From a virus, in IMG/VR virus record IMGVR_UViG_3300030382_001297, positions 1 to 64,000 of that record: 64,000 nucleotides of DNA, one strand, 5' to 3'. Every line of letters starts with the position of its first letter. The first letter of the stretch is position 1. Position numbers and translations under genes: made by a program. Shown piece by piece: positions 57,454 to 64,000 of this stretch. Under the pieces are notes generated by a model. The model made no database searches and was not told where the DNA came from. It saw only the letters and a program-made list of their open reading frames with translations.

Positions 57454-57723
57454 ATGGCTTACAACAGTAAATCTAAAAAACGTCGTGAAGCGGCAGCAAG
57501 AAAGAAGCCGGGAGGCTCAAACGTAGGAGATTATCCTAACGTTAGTAAATTTGCTGGCCCATCAGGAGGAGCACCTAAAGGTAGCTATCCTATTAATACT
57601 AAGAAGAGAGCTAAATCAGCTCTTAAGCTGGCACATAATGCGCCAAACCCAGCTGGTATCAAAAAGGCAGTATACAAAGAGTATCCTTCTTTAAAGAAGA
57701 AAAAGAATGGTAAGAAAAAATAA
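57454..57723 (+). CDS. 89-residue Lys-rich basic protein
   Basis: Lys/Arg/Gly-rich from end to end (KSKKRREAAARKKPGG ... KKRAKSALKLAHNAP ... LKKKKNGKKK). Such proteins condense DNA or coat nucleic acid inside virions. Spaced two bases from the gene before. Confidence 0.55.
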   Translation: MAYNSKSKKRREAAARKKPGGSNVGDYPNVSKFAGPSGGAPKGSYPINTKKRAKSALKLAHNAPNPAGIKKAVYKEYPSLKKKKNGKKK

Positions 57724-57823
57724 GAACGGAGTTCCACGTAAGAAGCCCAAGAAACGTAGAGTTAAAAAGGGCGAGAAAGCTTATCGTGGTAAAGATGGTA
57801 AACTCAGGAAGAAAAAGAGATGA
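57707..57823 (+). CDS. 38-residue strongly basic peptide
   Basis: MVRKNKNGVPRKKPKKRRVKK then KLRKKKR. More than half of the residues are Lys or Arg. It overlaps the gene before and joins the next by ATGA. Probably DNA- or RNA-binding. Confidence 0.5.
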   Translation: MVRKNKNGVPRKKPKKRRVKKGEKAYRGKDGKLRKKKR

Positions 57824-58002
57824 GTATCACAAAAGAAGAAATTATCGCCACAATAGAGGCAGACTTAGCTGACGCTGAAACCAAGTTAAGTTCTCTTATG
57901 TCTACAGGAAGTATGAGTGAGGATGAAAGTAAGGTAGCTAATTATATAGGCAGATGTACCCTCCTCAATGATACAAAAACGTGGGTAACGGATAACCTCT
58001 AA
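57820..58002 (+). CDS. 60-residue helical protein
   Basis: MSITKEEIIATIEADLADAE then TKLSSLMSTGSM and a second helix. Resembles small helical phage proteins with no assigned role. Last gene before a promoter. Confidence 0.55.
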   Translation: MSITKEEIIATIEADLADAETKLSSLMSTGSMSEDESKVANYIGRCTLLNDTKTWVTDNL

Positions 58003-58004
58003 GT

Positions 58005-58017
58005 AAGCTTTATATAG
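58005..58017 (+). promoter_or_regulatory. archaeal promoter before packaging genes
   Basis: AAGCTTTATATAG is a strong TATA box just after the stop of the 57820 gene. A transcription start near 58040 would leave a leader of about 80 bases before the ATG at 58119. Confidence 0.7.
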
Positions 58018-58118
58018 TAGGGGGTCCTACTATGTATAGGCTCTCACAGAAGGGCCAAGGCACCACAGGACACTTAAACGCAAGCGTCACGGTGGGAGCC
58101 CCAAAAAAGGAAAAAAAT

Positions 58119-58562
58119 ATGTCAAATAATACGACAAACGAACCAGCAACTAACGAGACTCTAGATAACGTTACTGCTGACGAAGTAAGCGAATCTGGAA
58201 TGATAGATGGTATATTGGATGCATTAACTGACTCACCTGAGCTCATGCTCGCCGTAGCAGTTATAGGAGCACTTGTTGCTTATATTGCATACACACAGCC
58301 AGCTGTAAAAGCGTTAATATATAAATTCGGAGGCTCTTATTTGAAGAACCACGAAGCCGAGATAGATAAATTAATCGAGGTACATTTAACGTCTGCCCAG
58401 TTGAAAGCTTATGAGAAGCTAGATGTTCTAGCACAAAAGCATGTTAAAGATGCAATGCTCAAAAACGTAATACTATCTGTATGGGACCAGAACGACGACA
58501 AATTTGTTGCCGCGGTCAAAGCAGAAACCAAAGCAGCTTTTGCTAGCGCAAAGACTCTTTGA
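58119..58562 (+). CDS. single-span membrane protein before terminase
   Basis: 147 residues from ATG 58119, which has AAGGAA upstream; an in-frame ATG at 58032 would start right at the expected transcript start and adds 29 polar residues, so it remains possible. One membrane span (LMLAVAVIGALVAYIAYTQP, about residues 42-61) and a helical charged C-terminal half. Function unknown. Confidence 0.6.
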   Translation: MSNNTTNEPATNETLDNVTADEVSESGMIDGILDALTDSPELMLAVAVIGALVAYIAYTQPAVKALIYKFGGSYLKNHEAEIDKLIEVHLTSAQLKAYEKLDVLAQKHVKDAMLKNVILSVWDQNDDKFVAAVKAETKAAFASAKTL

Positions 58563-58906
58563 ACGAACACGAGTATGAGCAGCGGTTACGCCAGCGAGTA
58601 GGTGAAGGAGAATATGAACGTCATAAAGAACTTGTACGCTTGCTGGCTCGCAATCTTGCTCTTGAAGACATATTGTGGGAAGAAATTTCTTTACATATTC
58701 GGGATGTTAACTTACGAACAGAGCTCTTGCGCCAAAGAAATTCAATCGTTCGTGACATACATACGGAATTCAGAGCATTAAACATAGAGATACCTACTGT
58801 AGTGGAACAGCGGACGGAAGGGTTTGCTAGTTTCTTGGAGGATTTAACAGATGACGAAAGCGATAAGAAACGAGACAAAGAAACTGAAAGCGACACTGAC
58901 AGGTAA
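58559..58906 (+). CDS. candidate small terminase subunit (TTG start)
   Basis: 115 residues, helical and highly charged (EYEQRLRQRVGEGEYERHKE ... VEQRTEGFASFLEDLTDDES). The TTG start overlaps the upstream stop. The position directly before the large terminase, with a 56-base overlap, and the all-helical composition fit a small terminase, but no helix-turn-helix is evident. Confidence 0.5.
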   Translation: MNEHEYEQRLRQRVGEGEYERHKELVRLLARNLALEDILWEEISLHIRDVNLRTELLRQRNSIVRDIHTEFRALNIEIPTVVEQRTEGFASFLEDLTDDESDKKRDKETESDTDR

Positions 58907-60563
58907 GAGCGCACATGATTCAAGAGAATTAGAAGAGATATTTGAAAGCTGTAGATATGATGAAGACAAAATGCTTAAATTGGTTAGAGCTTTTTGTGAA
59001 ACCTATTTAATTGATAATAAACAGCGCGCTTTAAAATTAAGACCACTCCAAGAAGAGATAATAGTTAAATCATTAACTCACCGTGAAGATGGTGGTCAAC
59101 GTAAATTAGCTATCTTAGCTCCACGAGGCAGTGGTAAATCTTATGCCTTAGCTGTAGCTGTGACTATCTATATGTTCTTTAAAAGATTTCGAGATTTAAT
59201 ATTTGTATTGGCTCCATCAGAGGACCAAGCAGCATTAATCTTTGGTTATGTTTATAGAAACTTTAAGGATAATAGATTTTTAGATAGCTTAGTAGATAAT
59301 TATAAATTTCACAATAAGCCCCATATACGCATGAAGGGGGGCACAATGATGCGTAGAGCTCCATTAGCGCCTAGTAATCAAGGGCAAGCTATACGAGGAC
59401 AACATCCTACTTTATGTATTGTGGACGAAAGTCCTCTAATTGATGACCATTTATTTGTAGATAACGTAGAACCAGCGATAGTTTCAAATAAGGCCCCGTT
59501 CATAAATTTAGGTACACCAAAGTCAAAAGAGAATCACATGTACCGATATCTCTACTCAGAAGCTTATGAAAGTAGTTTCACGAGATTGGTGTTTTCATGG
59601 AAAGACGCAATTAAACAAGGAGATGCTTATTCACCTCCTTATACTGAATTAGAAATGTTAGATAAGATGACGGAATGGGGGGAAGATTCTATCTACTGGA
59701 GGACAGAATACGAATGTGAGTTTGTAGAGAGTGTATCGCAAATATTCAATCCAGAAAAATTAAGGGACTGTTTTGATGAATACGAACCGTGGACCAGAGA
59801 GACTCTCGATGACGAGCGAGGAAATCTTCCTAATGAAATTTCTGTCGGTGTTGATGTTGGGAAATCTATTAACTCTACTGTTATTACCGGATGGGCAAGG
59901 GAAAAACTTACTACTGAGGACGGTGGACATGATATTGCCCGTCTTATATACGTGGAAGAAATCAATCCTAGAAGTGGTGGACACGATATTCCATACCAGC
60001 GTCAGCGTATCATTGACGTCTGTAATCGTTTGCACGCTAAGCGTCTTATCGTTGATTGTACTGGTATTGGTGGTGCGATTGAACAAGACTTAAGGGTAGA
60101 GTGTATAAATAGTAGTCCCCAGATACATTTCCTACCTTTCATTTTTACGGGTGGTCCGAGAGGGACGAAGACCCAGATATATAGAGATTACGTTTCTTAT
60201 ATCCAACAAAAACTAGTAAAGGTACCTAATCCAGAAAGCCAAGAACCTCATATAAAGAGATTAATTTTAAAATGGTATGCAGAACATAGAGACCTTGAAT
60301 ATACTATGGATGCAGCCAATAAGACCGAAAAGATAGCAGCTCCTTCCGGAAAACACGATGATTATTGTGATAGTTCGGTAATGGCGCTACATGCTACCTT
60401 ATCTATGCTTCCTGCTGGTGCAGGAGTGGCCTCATCTAATAGAGGCGGAAGTAATAGCGATAGAATACGAAGAGCACCCACTAGACAACAAAATTGGAGT
60501 GGAAAGTCTGTTTTAACCACAGCTGCTCGCTCTCATCGCCTTAATAAAGGTATACGCTTTTAG
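58851..60563 (+). CDS. terL: terminase large subunit
   Basis: Packages DNA into the prohead and cuts it. 570 residues: Walker A LAPRGSGKSYALA near 92, Walker B PTLCIVDESP near 188 and a coupling motif INLGTP near 222. The RNase H-like nuclease has Asp in SVGVDVGKS near 333, VDCTGIGGAIEQDL near 402 and KHDDYCDSSVMAL near 502. All catalytic positions look intact. Starts inside the small gene upstream. Confidence 0.93.
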   Translation: MTKAIRNETKKLKATLTGKSAHDSRELEEIFESCRYDEDKMLKLVRAFCETYLIDNKQRALKLRPLQEEIIVKSLTHREDGGQRKLAILAPRGSGKSYALAVAVTIYMFFKRFRDLIFVLAPSEDQAALIFGYVYRNFKDNRFLDSLVDNYKFHNKPHIRMKGGTMMRRAPLAPSNQGQAIRGQHPTLCIVDESPLIDDHLFVDNVEPAIVSNKAPFINLGTPKSKENHMYRYLYSEAYESSFTRLVFSWKDAIKQGDAYSPPYTELEMLDKMTEWGEDSIYWRTEYECEFVESVSQIFNPEKLRDCFDEYEPWTRETLDDERGNLPNEISVGVDVGKSINSTVITGWAREKLTTEDGGHDIARLIYVEEINPRSGGHDIPYQRQRIIDVCNRLHAKRLIVDCTGIGGAIEQDLRVECINSSPQIHFLPFIFTGGPRGTKTQIYRDYVSYIQQKLVKVPNPESQEPHIKRLILKWYAEHRDLEYTMDAANKTEKIAAPSGKHDDYCDSSVMALHATLSMLPAGAGVASSNRGGSNSDRIRRAPTRQQNWSGKSVLTTAARSHRLNKGIRF

Positions 60564-60565
60564 CA

Positions 60566-60580
60566 CAATCTTTATATACT
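60566..60580 (+). promoter_or_regulatory. archaeal promoter before portal gene
   Basis: CAATCTTTATATACT starts two bases after the terminase stop and lies 30-44 bases before the portal ATG. It would raise expression of capsid genes above that of terminase. Confidence 0.7.
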
Positions 60581-60609
60581 CCTTTCGGTTTATATATATG
60601 TGACTAGCC

Positions 60610-61929
60610 ATGTCAATAATTGATAGAGTGCGAAGAAGGTTCGCAAATGTGGGGGCTAATCCCCCTTTCAAAGAGAACGACCCACGAGATTTCGGAGCAG
60701 GTGTCATTAAAAGACTCAAACTTCAAAATAACGGTTACAATGTAAGAGGAAAAGGAGATTTTGAACCACATATAGGTGCTCCACGTACTTATATGAATGT
60801 TTATTTACAAGACCCTGTTGTAAGAACATTAATAGACCTTCCATGCTTTTATGCTGTAAAAGATAACTTTGATATAGTAACAGAAGATGATGGTGTCCGA
60901 GATACTATCGAAGAGATGTTCAGAGATATAAATATTGAACAAACTATATATGGTTGGGTAAGAAACGCCCGTGTTTTTGGTACGGGTTATCTGGAGTGGA
61001 CTGGAGACAACTTAGTTCTTCGTTCTAGCCAAAACATGTACGTTAAGAGAAACGAGCATGGACAAATAATGTATTATTATCAAGATGTCGGAGATGATAA
61101 AGAAAATATCAGATTTGAAGAAGATGAGATAATAGAACTTAAAAATAATCCCTTTGACGATTATGCATATGGTTTATCTGATATACACCCTATAATGTAT
61201 CTGATAGACTTAAAAGATTATGCAGAAAGGGATATAGGAGCCGCACTTAATAAATATGCGATATCAAGATTTGATATATCTTGCGGTCTACCTGATATGC
61301 CCTATGGCCCTGATAAGATTAATGAGGTTGTAGACGCTTTTAATAATTTAGCACCCGGTGAAGATATAATTCACGGCAATGATATAGCTATTAAAGAATT
61401 AGGTGGAACACAGAGAGCATTTGAGTATGGAAAATATACTGACGATTTACTGGCTAAAATACACATGGCTTTAAAGGTTCCTTTAACTATGTGGAGCGAC
61501 CCTGAAAAGGCTCGTCCCATATTTGAGCCATATGTTAATTATTTACAGTCTGCGATAGAAGGTGCATTAAATGCACAGTTGATGCCTCAATTAGAATCCG
61601 GCGAAGCTAAATTTAGATTCCGAGCCGTTAATATAGATGATGCATTTACTAAAGCTAAGACAGACATGATATATTTATCTGAAGGCGTACTCTCACCCGG
61701 CGAAGTTAGAGAAGAACGTGGTCTTGACCCTGAAGGAGTTGTAGAATTAGATATGGAAACTTCTGAAGATGTTAAAGCATCACCACTCGAAGGTGGACCC
61801 GGTAAAAAGGAGAGCAGTAAGAACGCTAACATATCTGGAGGAAAAGATACAGATAAAAAAGAAGAGAGTGCGAGAGCACCAAATAGGGGAAACAAACCCT
61901 CCGCTAACGCGACAGGAGATAGAAAATGA
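60610..61929 (+). CDS. portal protein
   Basis: 439 residues forming the DNA-entry ring. The pattern NVYLQDPVVRTLIDLPCFYAVKD near 60, then the WVRNARVFGTGYLEWTG clip region and the KVPLTMWSDPE segment near 295 with helices after it, fits the HK97-like portal fold. Position between terminase and protease confirms it. The tail is Lys/Ser/Asn-rich and disordered. Overlaps the protease gene by ATGA. Confidence 0.9.
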   Translation: MSIIDRVRRRFANVGANPPFKENDPRDFGAGVIKRLKLQNNGYNVRGKGDFEPHIGAPRTYMNVYLQDPVVRTLIDLPCFYAVKDNFDIVTEDDGVRDTIEEMFRDINIEQTIYGWVRNARVFGTGYLEWTGDNLVLRSSQNMYVKRNEHGQIMYYYQDVGDDKENIRFEEDEIIELKNNPFDDYAYGLSDIHPIMYLIDLKDYAERDIGAALNKYAISRFDISCGLPDMPYGPDKINEVVDAFNNLAPGEDIIHGNDIAIKELGGTQRAFEYGKYTDDLLAKIHMALKVPLTMWSDPEKARPIFEPYVNYLQSAIEGALNAQLMPQLESGEAKFRFRAVNIDDAFTKAKTDMIYLSEGVLSPGEVREERGLDPEGVVELDMETSEDVKASPLEGGPGKKESSKNANISGGKDTDKKEESARAPNRGNKPSANATGDRK

Positions 61930-63191
61930 CGTACGAAAAATGTAAGACAACCGTAAGTGCAACACTAAAAAAGCGTGGTTTTGATAACCACAGCAATATG
62001 GCAGCTAGCATGTGTTCCATGTGGGCTGAGGAGAATGGTGTCGAGCGGGAATTTGCAGGAGAAACCGACAGAGTTGCTACTCAACGTACATTCGCTATTT
62101 CCCTTGAGGGAAATTCCGACATGACATTTAATAGCGATGAGGGGGTTGATTCTGTAACTTTCCCTGTGATAGCTATTACTTCTGGTCTCCATAAGTATAT
62201 GGAAGACGAGATAAACAAAAAGGTTTATATAGAACCGACCATCTTAAAAGATAGTATAGAGAAGTTCTCAGAGCTTCCTATATATATTAATCATCAACGA
62301 ACGCCTGAGGATTTAATCGGCATGGCTACTGACCCTGAGGTAATAGAATTGAAAGATGGAAAATATGGAATGCAAATGAAAGCTACTGTTAGTAACAAGA
62401 CAGGACACGGACAAGAAGTGATGAATAAGGTCAAGGACGGGGATATGACTCACGTTAGTATTGATTGGTTCTCCAATGATATTGACGTTATGGGTGACAC
62501 ATACGCCACCAAGTTACGTCCCACAGAGGTAAGTTTCATTGACAATGAAAAAATGGACCCCGTCTGTAAGGAATGTACGATAGGAAAGGAATGTAGTTTA
62601 CATGAGGCTAGTGACGACCACGACTGTGGTTGTGGTGGCACTGAAGGTTCATGTGAATGTGAAGACGGGAAGACAGAGGTCAAAACTATGACAGAAGAAA
62701 AAGTAGAAACCAATGTGAAATCCGATGCAGAGAACATTGTTGAACGCGAATTCGCTTCACTACGTGCTCAGCTGGAAGAGTTGAATGCTTCTAAAACGGA
62801 AGTCGAATCCCAGTATGCTGATGCTTTAAAACAAATTGAAGCATTTAAGCTCGCTGAGGAAGAGAGAGCCGCAAAGGAAGCTGAAGCAAGAAAGCTAGAG
62901 ACTATTGAAACGATTATATCCAAGGAAGTTCTTTTCGGCACAGTCGAAGAGGAAAAGAAGGATGCACGCGTTGAGGAACTATCTGCTTGGGATGAACCAA
63001 GGCTGACTGGATTCAGCGACGCATTAAATGCAATGCCTGTCCCAGAAGTAGACACAGAGAGACAATTCGGAAAAGGAAAATCCAATGACGGAGAAGCTCC
63101 AGCTGCTGAAGAGACAGAAAGGCAATTTAGTGTAGAATTAATAAAAGATGGGCAAGTAAGGCTCAACAAAGAATTACTAAGAGGTAATTAA
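61926..63191 (+). CDS. HK97-type prohead protease fused to scaffold
   Basis: 421 residues. The protease half has the catalytic His in LPIYINHQRTPEDLIG near 120 and Ser in MTHVSIDWF near 178. A Cys/His-rich insert (CKECTIGKECSLH ... HDCGCGGTEGSCECEDG, about 215-245) follows, then a long coiled coil (about 265-330) and a Gln/Glu-rich end, which serves as scaffold and is probably digested. An N-terminal DUF-like helix region precedes the protease. Confidence 0.85.
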   Translation: MTYEKCKTTVSATLKKRGFDNHSNMAASMCSMWAEENGVEREFAGETDRVATQRTFAISLEGNSDMTFNSDEGVDSVTFPVIAITSGLHKYMEDEINKKVYIEPTILKDSIEKFSELPIYINHQRTPEDLIGMATDPEVIELKDGKYGMQMKATVSNKTGHGQEVMNKVKDGDMTHVSIDWFSNDIDVMGDTYATKLRPTEVSFIDNEKMDPVCKECTIGKECSLHEASDDHDCGCGGTEGSCECEDGKTEVKTMTEEKVETNVKSDAENIVEREFASLRAQLEELNASKTEVESQYADALKQIEAFKLAEEERAAKEAEARKLETIETIISKEVLFGTVEEEKKDARVEELSAWDEPRLTGFSDALNAMPVPEVDTERQFGKGKSNDGEAPAAEETERQFSVELIKDGQVRLNKELLRGN

Positions 63192-63193
63192 AT

Positions 63194-63583
63194 ATGGCAA
63201 CAGAAATATTAGTAAATGACGGTGGTGCACCAGCAAGAATTTTACCATTCACAGCTGGCAGCACAATTACCGCAGGATACCCTGTGCAGATGGGAGCAGA
63301 TGCAGAAATCGACCAGAACACAGTGGCAAACGGCAAACCACTAGGTTTTGCTTTGACCACGGTAACCAGCGGAAACGTAGCAAGTATTATAACAGGTCAC
63401 GGTATTGTAATCAATGCGTACTGCTCTGGAACTATTGGACGAGGAGACGGTGTAGCTACATTAGCTGACGGTAACCTAGGACAATCTTCCGCAGTAGCTA
63501 ACTCAATCGGTTATTACATCGACCCAAGTGGTGCGCACTCAGGTGCAGCTACATTACAACGTATACTGTATCAGGGGCTATAA
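63194..63583 (+). CDS. capsid decoration protein (DUF2190-like)
   Basis: 129 residues, Gly/Ala/Thr-rich beta structure (GGAPARILPFTAGSTITAGY ... GKPLGFALTTVTSGNVASII ... GDGVATLADGNLG), the pattern of DUF2190 head-decoration proteins found between protease and major capsid genes. Two bases after the protease stop. Confidence 0.75.
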   Translation: MATEILVNDGGAPARILPFTAGSTITAGYPVQMGADAEIDQNTVANGKPLGFALTTVTSGNVASIITGHGIVINAYCSGTIGRGDGVATLADGNLGQSSAVANSIGYYIDPSGAHSGAATLQRILYQGL

Positions 63584-63597
63584 GGAGAACATAAAAC

Positions 63598-64000
63598 ATG
63601 GCAGCATTAAACTCAAATTTAGCACCCGGTGTACTGACGACCCTAAATACAGGAGCGGCAGATGGCGGCGTGGGCGAACGTGTACTTATTGACTATAAAG
63701 ATGCAATTCAGGACTACAAAGTTGTAGACCTACCTGCATTGTCAATGTTCTGCGACCCTATGACTACAGACACCGGCGGTGATATTGATATCACCTTCGC
63801 AAAACCCTCAATGGGTATGGAAGAAATCAACGAAGGAAACACTCCTAAGTACCAACACACCAACTTACGCTCCGAGAGAGTGTCCGTTGATGAGTGGGGA
63901 CTTGCAGTAGGTGTAACCCGAAGAATGATAGAAGACTCAAGATTCAACGAAGTAGAAATGGCTTTGAACGAAGCACGAAGAGCAGTTGATAGACACGTTA
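63598..64000 (+). CDS. major capsid protein, HK97 fold, 3'-truncated
   Basis: The frame from ATG 63598 stays open to the window end (134 residues visible). AAGGAG lies nine bases upstream. The start MAALNSNLAPGVLTTLNTGA, then MEEINEGNTPKYQHTNLRSERV and WGLAVGVTRRMIEDSRFNEVEMALNEARRAVD correspond to the N-arm, E-loop approach and spine-helix region of HK97-like capsid proteins of archaeal tailed viruses. Confidence 0.85.
   Translation, partial: MAALNSNLAPGVLTTLNTGAADGGVGERVLIDYKDAIQDYKVVDLPALSMFCDPMTTDTGGDIDITFAKPSMGMEEINEGNTPKYQHTNLRSERVSVDEWGLAVGVTRRMIEDSRFNEVEMALNEARRAVDRHV

Overview
The window is a nearly continuous piece of a tailed archaeal double-stranded DNA virus (Caudoviricetes-like). 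No cellular housekeeping block, rRNA or tRNA gene, or integrase was recognised. Virion genes are unmistakable: large terminase, portal, HK97-type prohead protease, start of the major capsid protein, tail tube, tail-assembly chaperones, tape measure and baseplate/fibre proteins. Archaeal features are BRE/TATA promoters (AAAGCTTTATATA type), a family B DNA polymerase, an archaeal-type small-subunit primase, an archaeal translation initiation factor 1A and a RecU/Hjc-like resolvase. A membrane protein carrying marine-type GCTD..NY..AT.DDGSC repeats, the low GC content and the gene set suggest a marine euryarchaeal host, most likely Poseidoniia (Marine Group II), making this a magrovirus-like genome. 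Host and lineage are inference; no database search was possible.

Layout. (1) 1-18.3 kb, plus strand: tail module, from a truncated virion protein through tail completion, two tail-tube paralogues, a chaperone pair joined by a -1 slippery site, tape measure, two very large tail/fibre proteins and a baseplate-hub candidate. (2) 18.3-33.5 kb, minus strand: nucleotide and replication module with class II ribonucleotide reductase, primase, glycosyltransferase, PolB, MazG-like pyrophosphatase, aIF1A, AAA+ ATPase, Hsp20 and many small overlapping ORFs. (3) 33.5-43.8 kb, minus strand: resolvase, ATP-dependent DNA ligase, restriction-like nuclease, VWA/metallopeptidase protein, MoxR/CobS-like AAA+ ATPase, minimal PolX and a swarm of zinc-ribbon and single-membrane-span microproteins. 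(4) 43.8-49.4 kb: accessory region with an iteron-like array, repeated promoter cassettes driving tiny minus-strand operons, and structured non-coding DNA. (5) 49.4-64 kb, plus strand: a DUF1599-like protein, a sugar/methyl-modification cassette (GH130-like propeller, radical SAM-FkbM fusion, TPR-like protein, 2OG-Fe(II) oxygenase), a Cas4-like nuclease, membrane and small basic proteins, then the packaging and capsid module, cut off inside the major capsid gene.

The two outer plus-strand blocks would be continuous if the genome is circular or circularly permuted: terminase-capsid-tail in one direction, replication and host-takeover genes in the other. Gene packing is extreme, with ATGA and TAATG overlaps almost everywhere, which allowed many ORFs of 20-57 codons to be placed with reasonable confidence.
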